The notes under the pieces are model-generated. The model saw only the letters and a list, made by a program, of their open reading frames with translations. It was not told the origin of the DNA and searched no databases. Positions 23,816 to 35,199 of a DNA stretch of 64,000 bases are shown here, one piece after another (within the stretch, counting starts at the first letter, position 1; every line of letters begins with the position of its first letter). The position numbers were made by a program, and so were the translations under genes. Source of the stretch: Chinchilla lanigera (taxonomy: Eukaryota; Chordata; Mammalia; Rodentia; Chinchillidae); assembly GCF_000276665.1 (NCBI RefSeq), contig NW_004955417.1, forward strand, positions 28,376,145 through 28,440,144, in the 5' to 3' direction.

Positions 23816-24630
23816 CCATTTTTATCCGTGTCCGTTTTCTTCCCTTATTCAGTTCTCAGCGCCTGACTCCCCACCACTTCTGTGTGGGCACAGAACTAGC
23901 CCTGTTTTCTTTCGCTGCTATCAGATATCCCTCACATTTTCTTAATAATTATGACTCTTATCGGTCAAAGTTTGTAAGTTACGGCTTGATCTTCACGTAT
24001 GTTGTTTCATAGGAGGCCTATAACCGACGCCATTGAAGTGAGCAGGTTGAGTCTCAGACTTGCCCAAGACGACTCAGCCCAGCACTGGGCCGAAAGGGGA
24101 AGGAGAAGGCTCTCTGGGAGGGATGGTTCTTTGGGCTCTTTCTGCTGGAAGCCCTGCTCCGCAGGCTGATGCCTGGCTCGAGGGTTGCAGAGAGAGCACT
24201 GGGGCCGTGTCTGGAGGTCAGGGAAGGCAAGCAGGCTGAGGGCCAGGCAGAGCCTTCAGGGCTGGAGTCGCTGTCTGGGAGAGATTTGAGGAGTAGGGGA
24301 TCAATAGCCTGGTGGTCTTCTAAGCTCACGGAGGACTTTGGTGGCTCTAGGGCAAGTCACTTGGGCAGGTCCCTAGCCTCGGTGTCCTCATCTAAGACAC
24401 AGTTCCCTGTAGCATCCACTCATGGCATCCTTGCCTACGTTAGAGCAATGCTTGTCACCGAGGAAGCCCCTTGTGGAAATCTGCTCTTTTCATTTCTACC
24501 CCATAGGAACACTTAGACACTTAGTTTCTTCTCTTTTTGGAAAAGTCTGGGATAATATATGTGTGTAGATCACAGAGCTGGAGCCAGAATGCTCCCTCCC
24601 AGCTCTGGGTGTAAGCAAGCTGGGAAAAAA
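23816..24630. other. Unique DNA with possible MIR fragments
   Basis: A MIR-like core (GGGCAAGTCACTTGGGCAGGTCCCTAGCCTC with CCTCATCT) is visible at about 24,348-24,400. Nothing else was recognised. Confidence 0.4.
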
Positions 24631-26626
24631 GTGAACCTTGTTTTATTAAGTGTATTGGTACCCTTTGGATATGCATAATGATCACATTCATCATAGGGAA
24701 TTTGTACCTGTACATGACATGTCTTGATTCCTCTTTTTATCATTGTAACCCCTCTTCCCCTCCTTATTTGCCAAACTGCTTCCATTTTATCCTTTTTTCT
24801 TATTTTTTTCTTTTCCTTTTTCCCTCTCCCCACATTCCCCTTTCCTTTTGGACAATTTCTTCCTATTTCACAATATCTGTTACATATTTTGGTTCTTATT
24901 TACACTTTCAGTTTCTCACACCGGAGAGACACTTCGGTACTCACATGTGTGTCGGATTTGTTTCACTTGAGAGTGTGGTCTCAAGGTCCCTCTGTCAGGC
25001 CTGACCTGAGAGAGACCCCAGTGTGGCCCTGTACAAGTAACAGGTGGCTAGGCTGCCCTCCATGAACGAGAATCGGTGACTATAAAGAAACGTAGCACCA
25101 GACCTGCCATCTCCCCGACACTGGAAGACCCAGGTTTATACGCGCACTTGTGCTGATTGTGCTTGCAGCACTGACCTCAAACATTCCATCCAGATTCTTT
25201 GGGACTGTGCCCTCCAACCCCAAACCCTATATATACACACGTAGCCTCCCTCCAGACATCACTCCAACGTCAGCCTTCCTGTAGGTAGGTGGAATAAAAC
25301 CTAGTCTTTCCCACAGTCTTGGTCTCTAGGGGTTTCCTCACGTGCCTTCAACACCATAAATACCTCAAGCTTATCCTTCTTTATGGCTGAGCAATACTCC
25401 ATTTTATAAAAAATCATTTTTATTCACTCATCAGTTGATGGGCATTTGGGCTGTTTCTACGATTTACCTATTGCAAACTGTGCTTCAATAAACATGGGTG
25501 TGTATACAACACTGAGATATGATGCTTTTAATTCTTTTGGCAGTATACCAAGAAGGAGAATAGCTGGGTCAAATGGGACCCCTGGTCCTAGTTTTTTGAG
25601 GAATCTTCACACTGATTTCCACAGAGGTTGCATCAGTCTACACTCCACCAACAATGGAGAAGAGCTCCTTTTCCCCCTCAGCCTCTCCAGCATTTGTTAT
25701 TGGTTGACTTCTTTATGATAGCCATCATTTCTGGAGTGAGATGAAATCTCAGCGCTGTTTTAATTTGCATCTCTTGAATGCTTAGTGGTGTTGAATATTT
25801 TTTCATATATTTATTTGCCATTTGTACTTCTGAGAAGTTTCTATTCATTTCAGATGCCCATTTTTGGATTGGATCTTTAAATTTTGGGGGGGCCTGATTT
25901 TTTTTTAATTCTTCATATGTTGTGGATACTAGTTCTTTGTTTGAAGAACAACTGGCTAAGATTTTTTTCCCACTATATGGGCTGTCTTTTCAATCTGCTG
26001 GTGATTGCAATCCCAATCAAAATACCATTAGCATACCTCACAGAACTAGAGAAAACAAGCCTAAAATTCATTTGGAACCAGAAGAGAGCTAGAATAGCAA
26101 AAACAATTCTAAGCAACAAAGGCAAAGCAGGGGGCCTCATAATCCCTGGCTTGATATACTGCAGAGTTACTGTGATAAAAACAGCATGGTACTGGTAAAA
26201 AAAAAAAAAAAAAAACAGACCTGAGGATCAATGGAACAGATTAGAAGATGCAGACACAACTATAAACACACTCAGCCACCTTGGCTTTGACAAAGGGACC
26301 AAACACATTCACTGGAAGAAAGAGGGCCTGTTTACTAAATGGTGCTGGAAACGGGCTTTCCGCATGACAAGATTGAAACTAGACTCACGTCCATCACCAT
26401 GCACCAAACTCAAATCAAAATGGATCAAAGATCTAAATGTTAAAACCAGAACACTAAATCTGCCGGAAGAGAAAATAGGCATCATTTTCTTGCATCACTC
26501 TTGCAGAAATAGGTAGGCAAAGACTTCATGAATAAAAACCAATGTCACGGAAAATATCACAAAGAATCGACGACTGGGATCTCATCTTATTAAAAAGCTT
26601 TTGCACAGCAAAAGAGGTGAATCTTG
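24631..26626 (-). mobile_element. L1 insertion with 5' inversion (twin priming) and target duplication
   Basis: From 24,641 to about 26,000 the DNA is antisense L1: a pyrimidine-rich 3' UTR, then ORF2 3' sequence (ATGGCTGAGCAATACTCC, TCAATAAACATGGG). At about 26,000 the direction flips, and to about 26,620 it reads sense L1 ORF2 (CAATCCCAATCAAAATACCA, ACAGCATGGTACTGGT, TTTGCACAGCAAAAG). The outer end of the sense part continues directly into the inner end of the antisense part in L1 order, so nothing was lost at the inversion. GTGAACCTTG (24,631-24,640) and GTGAATCTTG (26,617-26,626) flank the unit. ORF2 is broken; an A19 run sits at 26,197-26,215. Confidence 0.85.
24974..25353 (+). mobile_element. 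Solo LTR nested in the L1
   Basis: This segment interrupts the antisense L1. It has a TATA-like CCCTATATATACACAC, a polyadenylation signal in GGTGGAATAAAACC, and ends GGTTTCCTCACGTGCCTTCAACA. The start is either TGTGGTCTC (24,974) or TGTCAGGCCTGACC (24,993). L1 sequence resumes at about 25,354. No clear target duplication was found, so the edges are approximate and the retroviral class is open. Confidence 0.6.
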
Positions 26627-28375
26627 AGCGCAAATGAAAACTGCAGCGTTCAGCTCTGCTCACTGTTTAAAGAGCTCCTTTAAAGAGCTTAATAAAGAGG
26701 ATCAGCAGGATCCTTGGGTATTAAACATGTCTTCCAATGCAATATTTTAACGAGCTGAGTAGAACACAGCAAGCCCTTGGATTAATCTTCCCTTAAACTA
26801 CCCATGAGCTCAAGAGGCAGAGAAAAACATCCCTGCAAAGCTGTGGAGACTGTTTTTGAACCCATGTGTCAAAAGCACAGAAACGCTGGTGTTGGGTATC
26901 GACCCCATGGTGGTTGGCTCGGTCCCTCCAGCAAATCTAGAGGACAACAGCATTGCCTCCTGGCCCGGGGTTGGTGGGGTGGTGGATGTGTCCGCTGTGT
27001 GGGGTCTCAGCCTCGAAGAGGGTGAGCCTTCACTGCTGAAGTCTGCTGTGTCCTGGTGCAAGTACGTCTTTGCCCCCAGAGCTCCGAGTTTGTTTCCAAG
27101 GGCGGCGCAGAAGGCTGGCAATGTGTACCTGCCCCTGAGCATGGGCAGCTGAGCCTCATTCGTGGTTTCCCAGCTCAGCGTGCTAGTCTAGCGTTGCCCC
27201 CCTCACCCTGCTCGGGCTGAGGCCTCCTTCGCTAGGGCTTTATAACTGGGGCCACTTTCTGGGACCTGTGCCTGTGCATCCGGTTTTGATGTTTAGTTCT
27301 CTGTGTCCTCTGAAGATTTCCTTTAAAAACTGCAGAATCACGGCTGTGCTTTCCTTTCCTCTTTCAAGCACACTCTTTGGCCAGGCAAATCAGAAGTGAG
27401 GGTGACCTTTTGCTTTGGTGACAATTTTCAGAGTGGGATTCCACTGAGCCTTCAGCCCTGGTGGTGCAGCAGCCTCACACAGTGAACCGTGGCCCCCGGG
27501 GTGGGTTCTGTGTTCCTGTGCAGTGTAGACACTGCTCCTGGGCAGGCAGGGGGTGTAGATGCCGTTCCTTCAGTCGCGCAACTGGGTGATGCCCCTTCTT
27601 GCTGACTTCCTGGTTTTGTTTAAGCACAAATCTTGCAACTTTATGCTGCCCAGTCCTTGCCTGGGTTCACAAGAGGCAGGCCTCGGAGCTGGGGGCTGAC
27701 AAATACTCTTAGTGGTCATCACCAGGCTGTGCCCACGAAGGGTGCAGGAGGGAGGGAGAAGCCAGTGGTCGCAAACATCTGCCCCGTGCCAGGGCCTGTG
27801 CTGGGCTCTTGAGCTAAAACCATAAAGGAGACACAGTGGGGAAACAGACTTCAGGCTCATCTGCAATCTGGCGCTCCAGGGCTGTGAATGGAGCGTGCTT
27901 CGGTTCAGCAGTGACACTCTAAAAGCGTGGTTAGTGTTCTGAGCAGAGCATTAGGAAAGAGATTCCCATGAAATACGAAATGCGCATGGATCTTGTCGTA
28001 AATGCCTCTTATGCACAGGAAGCAGAAGCTGAGAATGGTGCCACGAAAACTCACCCTCCCTTGGCTTCCCATTGGCTTCTATTTTATTAAATAAAAGTAA
28101 ATGTGAAGACTCCTGTTTGCTAGCCCTATCCAACATTATAGTCTGCATTATCGTTAAACCAATCGGTTAACCGTCTCCAGGCCACTACTGAAACTCCTGC
28201 TGGGGGCGCTCTGCTTATCCACAATCTAACAAAACGTAGGCCTTTACAGAGTGTCCTGGGAATGTGTTTGGCAGAGAAAGGAGTGTTCATAGATTCACTG
28301 AGAATGTGGATCCCCAACACATACCTGTATGCAGTCAGTGTTCATTCACCCACCCACCCAGCTGCTGATCCTTCC
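26627..28375. other. Unique non-coding DNA
   Basis: No repeat was recognised. 26,640-26,800 is AT-rich with a duplicated TTTAAAGAGCT word and no repeat similarity; 26,800-27,900 is GC-richer with shadow frames only. Confidence 0.4.
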
Positions 28376-28477
28376 TCTGCCCCTTCCTCCCTCCCTCCCT
28401 CCCTCCTTCCTTTCCTTCCTCTTCCTTCCCCTTCCCTCTCTCCCTCCCTCCCTCCTTCCCTTCCTTCCTCACCCCCT
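28376..28477. repeat. (CCCTT)n pyrimidine-rich low-complexity tract
   Basis: About 100 bp of C/T only in CCCT and CCTT units; it produces the Leu/Pro/Ser-rich frames seen here. Confidence 0.9.
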
Positions 28478-28790
28478 CTTCCTATCCTGCCCACTCAGGA
28501 CGTGTATGAGACATGAACACACCCAGACTCTGTTTAGAGACCTCGCCCTCCAAGTTCAGAGACAGATGCATCAATGGATATGTAAACAGATGACAAGACT
28601 ATGTTGGGACATAAATCCCATTACAAAAATAGGCATACTTAAGTAGACATAGAATTTGTCTTGGTCACGAAGGTGAGAGAAAAGGTAGAACATCTGGAGC
28701 AAGAACATCAGAGTTTAAGTTGAAGAGACAGAGTTTACTACCTAGGTAGTCTTGATTGTATTATCTGAGCACATTAACTTGTAAGCTTAA
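28478..28790. other. Unique non-coding DNA
   Basis: Nothing recognised. Confidence 0.35.
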
Positions 28791-28792
28791 AA

Positions 28793-28794
28793 AT

Positions 28795-28824
<30 letters not shown>
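28793..28824. repeat. (AC)n microsatellite
   Basis: A near-perfect AC repeat of about 15 units, directly before the mariner-derived element. Confidence 0.95.
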
Positions 28825-28825
<1 letters not shown>

Positions 28826-28837
28826 TGCACACACCCA

Positions 28838-29292
28838 TGGTGTGACCGAAAAATAGGGTAAATGCTTAAAAACTTACTGCAATGACACATTTGCTTTAAT
28901 CTCCCCCAAAAGCTCCCCGTCATTTCAAGCACACTCAGTTTCCCAAATTGGTCCAAAATGTGTACCTGCCATGGTTGTCTTGACTTTGGAGAAGAGTTAG
29001 AAGTCACATGGTGCCAGATCTGGTGAATGAAGGGGATGAAGACACAGTGTGAAGGTTTTACGAGCCTGCATTTTACTTGGATAGCACTGGGCAGCAGAAT
29101 TCACCATATTTTTGGTCACACCGTGTAAAGACAACTTCCAGAGGTGCTTCAGAAAGTGGCAGGAATGATGAGATGAGTGTGTTCAAGGGAAGGGAGAGAT
29201 TCTGAGGAGGGTTCACGGCAATGCGCCTTTCACTAAGAAAACAGTCTAAACCTTCACTGTGCGTTGTGATCCTCCCTTGTACGGAAGAACTA
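28838..29292. mobile_element. Mariner-derived element with inverted arms (copy 1)
   Basis: The left arm (28,838-28,960, read on the minus strand) and the right arm (about 29,120-29,292, plus strand) both match the end of a mariner transposase gene and its terminal repeat. They share CTTCAGAAAGTGGC- or TGTGTTYRAAGKGA-like coding blocks, GGGAGATTxxxxGCAATG and a TTTTGxTCACACC-type end. The spacer contains AGAAGTCACATGGTGCCAG and GAATGAAGGGGATGAAGACACA, also found in the copy at 53.9-54.4 kb. No transposase can be made from it. Confidence 0.65.
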
Positions 29293-29830
29293 ATGATTAT
29301 ATCTAACCTAAAATCATGACTTCAGTAGGTTTGCTGCATAAAGACAGGTCCATAAAACCCAGCAGCCTTCACAGACAGCTTTGTGGGAGCAGCCACTGCC
29401 AGCCCTAGGTGGCCACGAGCCTTCAGACTGGATCAACCAGGACAGCCGGACGCGGCCACCTGTCAGGCTGTTTGTAGCCAGCTTCTCTGAGGCGAAGGCT
29501 GCATCCACCCTGGGAGAATGGCAGGCTTGACTCTGCATCCCGAGGACACAGAGAACACTCCACACTTGTTGGCTTCTGTCACCTTGACTGCTGCCCATGC
29601 AGGCATCCATGAGGGGCCCTGACTTTGTCTCTAGGAGGATGGAGCTCACATACCCACCAGGCTGGCACTCCACTCACTGCTTTTGCTGTGAATAACATAG
29701 TTTTTCCCCCACCCAAGAGCCTCTTCAAGTGTTCGTAAAACAGTTATGGGCTGACTTATTGGCTTGTGACTAGTGTAAAGTCTCAGACTGTATGATTCTG
29801 AACAACAGCTGTAGACTTATTTAATATCCA
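29293..29830. other. Unique non-coding DNA
   Basis: Nothing recognised. The 119-codon minus frame at 29,314-29,673 has no family motif. Confidence 0.4.
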
Positions 29831-30114
29831 TGTTAGTCCCTTCCCGATTACCATAACTGAATAGCACAGGCTGAGTAATTTATGGAGAATAGATACTCAG
29901 CTTGCTCAGCATTCTGGAGGCTGAGCAGCCCCCCATCAGGTGGTGAAGAGCAACCTGTGGTCAGAAAAAACATTTATAATGAAGCCACTGCCAAGATAAT
30001 CCATAAACCACTAATCCATTGATTCAGTAGCCCCCCAGGACCAAGTCACCTCCAAACACCACTAACTTGTGACTCTGGAGCTTACATCTCCAACACAGAA
30101 TTCTGGGAGACACA
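29831..30114 (-). mobile_element. ERVL-MaLR-type solo LTR
   Basis: On the minus strand it starts TGTGTCTCCCAGAATTCTG, carries GGAGGTGACTTGGTCC and CAGAATGCTGAGCAAGC, and ends CGGGAAGGGACTAACA. Short and diverged, it is like the MST/THE-related LTRs of rodents. Confidence 0.6.
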
Positions 30115-30297
30115 CCATACCACACTGTACCACACTGTACCATACCACACCGTACCATACTCTACTGTACCTTCCCATATCATACCACTCCACATATCAC
30201 ATCATACTGTACTACACCACACCACACCATGTACCACACCACATCATGTACCACAACACACCACACCATACCATACTATGCCATACCATACCACAGA
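30115..30297. repeat. Degenerate (CCATAC/CCACAC)n low-complexity tract
   Basis: About 180 bp built from ACCATACC, CCACAC and GTACCA words, following directly on the MaLR LTR. Confidence 0.9.
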
Positions 30298-30834
30298 AAA
30301 AAGAGATCTTTCTGTCTTCAGAAACAAAGGAGGATCTAAAGGAAGGTATATCTGAGTAGACCTATGTGAAGAAAAATGTAATATTTTATGAAGATTAAAA
30401 AAACAGACTTAAACAGATAGAGACCAGTGCAATAGCCTCACATGGGAAGATTAAATACAGACCTTGCGGAGGGGGTGGGGACCCAGGTGGGAGGGGAAGA
30501 AGAGTGGGAAGAATGGAGGTGTGCTGTGTACAGGTGCCTGCTCCCCAGGAGGAATGCAGTCGCTGTGCCCTGCAAACACGGACTGCAAAGATGAAAAGCT
30601 TCAAACACAAAGCAAGCAAATAAAAGAAGATACACAGAATCGAGTGTATTGCTAAAATAGTTGATTGTGATGTTTAGGTGAGTAGGAAAATGACTGTGGT
30701 CTGTGCCTGCCAGATATCATGGAAATAAAAAGTTGAGAGGGGGAAAAAAAGGAAAAAAAAATCAATTCTTCCCAAATGCTTTTATAGGTTAAATGCCGCT
30801 CCAGTCAAAACCCAGACAGGGTGTTTGAAAACAT
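30298..30834. other. Unique non-coding DNA
   Basis: Nothing recognised; a short A-rich run lies at 30,740-30,762. Confidence 0.4.
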
Positions 30835-30895
30835 TATTCCTTAACTCTACACTTGATCTTAGCCAAAAGGCTGAGAAGTGATATTCCTTAATTCT
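30835..30895 (-). pseudogene. U2 snRNA 5'-end retropseudogene, 35 nt, with target duplication
   Basis: On the minus strand, 30,882-30,848 matches the first 35 nt of U2 snRNA (through GGCTAAGATCAAGTGTA), with two differences, both G-to-A at CpG sites. It stops right after the branch-point-recognition region. TATTCCTTAACTCT (30,835-30,848) and TATTCCTTAATTCT (30,882-30,895) flank it with one mismatch in 14. There is no poly(A) tail. It is a short, 3'-truncated retrocopy and cannot be functional: the Sm site and stem-loops are missing. Confidence 0.85.
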
Positions 30896-32721
30896 CAAGT
30901 CAGTGGTGAAGAATATTTGAAGATGTCTGTCCCTGCAGTTCTAGTAAATAGTAGAGAGTGGGCTGCTCTGCGGCTCTGCCCAACCCTCTAGAGGTTGAGT
31001 GTGGGCCATGAGGTGTCCGGGGCTTCAGCCTTCTTGAGTGTGGGTCGGGTTCATAGCAACACGTGTGGCACTGCACACCTAGTAAGTGCTGGCTGTTCCT
31101 AGTTTTAGCTGACATTAAAATGAATCACAAAACAATTTGGCAAAGACATCAGAATTCAGATAATTGAATCAGCATCTGTCTACCGTCTTTGAGCCCTCCG
31201 CCTACATCTGCTCCTATGGAGAATATAATTTATAACAAAAGGAAACCTCATAGACAGCTAAAGAGGGAGCACACATGTACAAGTATTGTTGCATATATAA
31301 GTACATAGACATGTATATATGTAGATTCACATGTTATACATATTTATATAGACATAAATATTTAAAATAAAGGAAATAGCACAGGTGAATAAGAAGGGAA
31401 ATACACAAGTATACACAAATATAATAAAGTGTCAACTCCAAAATTGATAGTGTTACACTCCATGAAAAGATAGCCCTCAATAACAGACTGATAGTTCAGA
31501 ATAAAATTCCTTACAGTGCACTAAACCTTATTTGATATACAGTCCTATCCACTAGGAAATAGTTTGTGCAGAATTCCTACTGAATAAGCTCTCTTTCCTT
31601 TTCTAATTCTATTTTTTTTCTGGCTGCCAAAATCAAATACAGGCTCTGGGGCAAAGGTTAATCGCATCCCTGTAAGGGGAAAACCCTCTAAAATCTGATT
31701 GCAAGTGTGCAGGGAGAAAGTTGTAAATATGTACTTTATTCTGAATTAAATTTAAGGTTATTTTAATTATAACAGCATTAATGACAGCAGGATACCTAAT
31801 GAAATGGTGGACCATGAAATCAGTGTTATCATTTTAATACCTAACAGAATATGACAAACTCTGTAAGATTCCTGTTCTCTTTCATGTCTATTACAATTTC
31901 CTTCTATTAGTTTCTACAAATAGAAAATTACATATAAAATTGAGTTTAACCAAATCTCTGTTAAAATCAGACAATCTGATTTGGTATTATATAACCACAC
32001 TGAAATTTCATTTAATTTAGAAAGGGCTTCTCCGGGTGCCTTGAATACTAACTACTTTTCTAACAACACATACGTAGCTCTGGGTTTGACAGGGGAATAA
32101 TCCTCACGCTCAACAATAGATCAAGATTTGAATGGAAAGAATGAAGACAGATAGAGATGGAGAGCTTGACCCCAGCTCTGCGGGGAGAGATTTCAAAAGC
32201 GTTGCTTGAAATGGCTAAAAGTATTTACTCTTGGTTAACATCCTCCTGGAGAACACTTTCTGAGAACAAGTTGGAGATTCAGATGTCAAGCCTGACTGTC
32301 AGGGTGTGGCCTGGGTGAGGCTCTGGGGGTCTGCACCTGGAAGAAAAGGCCTGGGGGCCACATCTCCCATGCCTCTACTAAGCCCTCAGCAGGGTTATTA
32401 CCATTACCAGTGGGAGACTGGTAACTGTTTGAGGTTGACCTCCTCTTTCACACAGAGGAGAACGGATTTGAAATAAAGTATTTCACAGGAGATGACTATT
32501 CCCAAGAGAAGGACCACATCTGGGGGTTGGGTGAGAGGGGGCCTTGTGGCAAGAGTGCCTCGGTGCTGAGAATGTTTGTGACTGAAAGTTAACAGATCCA
32601 TGTAATTACAATTTGTGCATTTTTTGTATACATATTATACCACACAGTGTTTTCAAAGCAATTGCCTTAAGATTCTCAGTTAAGAGTACAGTTGCCTGAA
32701 ATAATATAAACGTCTCAAACA
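30896..32721. other. AT-rich unique DNA
   Basis: No repeat family was recognised. An A/T-rich stretch with TATA/ATAT words lies at about 31,270-31,380. Confidence 0.4.
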
Positions 32722-32932
32722 GAGGCCAGGTATGGTGGCACACACTCATGGTCCCAGCTGCTCAGGAAGCTGAGGCAGGACAATCAAGAATTTGAGGCTG
32801 CCTCTGGCACTATATCAAGGTCCTGTCTCAAAATTTTAAAATAAAAAAGTAACTAAAAAAGTGACTGGAGGTGCATCTCAGCAGACAGGACTTGCCTAGC
32901 ATGTTCAACTCCTAGTACCACACAAAAAAAGG
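32722..32932 (+). repeat. Composite B1 + ID SINE
   Basis: The left half is B1-like (GGCCAGGTATGGTGGCACAC, CTCAGGAAGCTGAGGCAGG, ATCAAGGTCCTGTCTCAAAA). After an A-rich linker, the right half is ID-like (GGAGGTGCATCTCAGCAGAC, TTGCCTAGCATGTTCAACTCC, AGTACCAC) with an A7 tail. Dimeric 7SL-tRNA SINEs occur in several non-murid rodents, which supports the lineage guess. Confidence 0.8.
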
Positions 32933-34904
32933 CAAACATTTCTACATCGCTATTTTAGTGGAAATTTCTAGGTTTTGCTTTATCTTCAGCTTATAAAGGT
33001 AAGATTAAAAGGAAATGGCAGGCTTCTTATCTCTTTTTACTATGCGTACCCACTCTGACTTGTCCAATTCTGCCTCCTAAAACCCACCCAATGGAAGTGT
33101 CCTTAACCATGAGGTCCTCAGGAGTCCTAAAGGAAGTGCCTAAGAATGCCTCAGCTACTGGTCCTGTTTTGATTGATGTTGGCATTTACTGCTCTCCATC
33201 AGAACCTAACTTGTGTAATGTCTTTATGCCAATGTCAGCCTGGGGAGGAATGCAGAGCAATAAAAGCAGCACCCACAGAATGAGAATCCATGGGCTTCAG
33301 CCCAAGCTTTATGATGACCTCGGGCAACCTCTTTATAAAACAGAGGTCAGACATCTGCCCTGATGGGTTCGTAACAAGCTGGAATAGGATGGTATATGTG
33401 TGTATATGTCACATGCCGTACACCGCAGTGTCAGAGAGACGACAGTAATGTGGGATATTATTGTAGACCACGGTTTGCCCTTGGGAACAAGGAGTCACTG
33501 CTGCCTTAAAGGTATTTTTAGATTTACTTCTGGAGAGTAGAATTCAGCACTGCATCCAAGGCGGGCGCAGGAGTGCAGACCTGTGTTTGTTCCTCTTCTG
33601 GCCACTTGACTAGGAGCTTTCAAAGGCAGCCTGACTTAGCCGGGCTTGAAGTGTGGATGCCAAGTCACAGTGCCAGCCCCGCGGGGTGGGACAGACTCCG
33701 TGCCTTCCAGACTGTCTGAGAGAATTCCTTATTTGTCCTCACTTTGCCCTGCTGGGAATTTCCGAGCTAACCAACTACAGTTGGAGTGTTAAAGCAGCAT
33801 CTGGGTCATCTGACGCATCCTGGAGCGAGGCTGTACAGAAAATATTAAATGAGTTTAGTTTTAAGCTCCACTGCTAATGGACCAGGGGTCAGTGGGTCTA
33901 TGAAGGAGCTGGGTTGGGGTAAAGTGACTTTTTTGGGATGCCTGTGAGGGTGAGACCCTTTGTGTAGAGGCAGGTCATGTCCGGTGTCAAGAGGACATTC
34001 TTCACGGGAAGGCAATGCAGAGTGGGGGCTGTCTCAGGAAACCTGGGGACCCCCATCTACATTTAATTCAAACGATGCTTCAAAAATATTCCAGTTCAAC
34101 CCCGCAGGAGTTCTGAAACATGCCTCAAAGGCTTTGTGAGGTTACATAGCCCAGAGGGAGTTGGAAACTAAATTGAATTCTTTAGCTTTACAATTTCTCT
34201 CCCCAGCTGGAGCTCACATGTTACATTATTTAATGCACTTTGCCATAGTAGCCTCTTTCCTGTTCTTGAGTCCCAGATAAGCCATAACTAATACTTAAAG
34301 AATTACAAATGCAGAGAATAGACAGCTTAAAATAAACATAAAGATGCTTGCAATTCTCATGGAAAATAACAACTCTCTATGCCAAGGGATACAGACCATA
34401 AATATGCCATAGATCAGGCTTCTAAATCTTCTCGGGGAAGCTGGTGGCCAAGTCAGTTAATTAAATTGTTGTCCTGTGGGCCCCCTGGAAGGACGGGCCA
34501 CCTCTTGCAAGGCTCCTAGAGGCAGCAAGCCTTATAAGAACAGTGCTGTCATCAAAGCAGCAATCAAGCTGTCCCCTTTGCAGTCGCCCCTGCCTTACAC
34601 CTTTCAAAAGCTGCAGCTCTGGAGCCACAGTGGGTGTAATTCACAGGGAGGAGAGGAGGGACAGGAGGGCTCTGGAGAAGGAGCAGCCGGCCTCCCCCAA
34701 GGGCAGGGCATCCTTAGGAGAGAGGTCTGGGGTGAGCTGAGGATACAGAAGCTGCCAGCAGAGGGATCCAGCCAGGTGCAGCTCCGGGGCAGAGGTCCGC
34801 AATGGGCGATTGTCTCTGTCTAGTGCTGATGTCTCATAGTTAACCTCCACGGCTTGTGTCAGACATCAGCTTAGTGGACAGAACAGCCATCCCCAGCCCA
34901 CTTT
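32933..34904. other. Unique DNA with a MIR fragment
   Basis: MIR-like sequence (GAATCCATGGGCTTCAG ... GACCTCGGGCAACCTCTTTATAAAACAGAGG) is visible at about 33,280-33,400. Nothing else was recognised. Confidence 0.45.
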
Positions 34905-34960
34905 TTTCTGGTACCGGGGATTGAACCCAGGACCTTCACGCTGAGCTGCCAAAGCCCCCA
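34905..34960 (-). repeat. ID-like SINE fragment
   Basis: TTTCTGGTACCGGGGATTGAACCCAGGACCTTCACGCTGAG is the reverse of an ID/tRNA-like B-box half (GGTTCAATCCCCGGTACC). The A-box half is gone. Confidence 0.7.
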
Positions 34961-35199
34961 AACACCACATCCCACAACATCCAGAAAAGACGATGACTGG
35001 CTGGAGCCAACGAGGTGTTCTGCATCTGACTGTAGCAGCTTCCGCGCACCTGCTCGCTGGTGCAGCCCTCTGAGTCTTTTCTGGCTTGAATGCTGCCCAA
35101 TTATAAAGTGGTTTTCCTCAAGTAAATGCTGTGAAATTTGCTTCTTTTGCAAAGACAAGGATGCCACTCATTGATTCTTTCCCCCTTTTCTAGGCATCT
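34961..35199. other. Unique non-coding DNA
   Basis: Nothing recognised. Confidence 0.3.

Noticed and set aside
30115..30297. CCATACC-rich block as a possible CRISPR-like or satellite array
   Set aside because: Units are irregular and degenerate with no constant spacer length. It is low-complexity DNA in a mammalian genome.
30848..30882. Functional U2 snRNA gene
   Set aside because: Only 35 nt of the 5' end are present, without the Sm site, promoter or 3' box.
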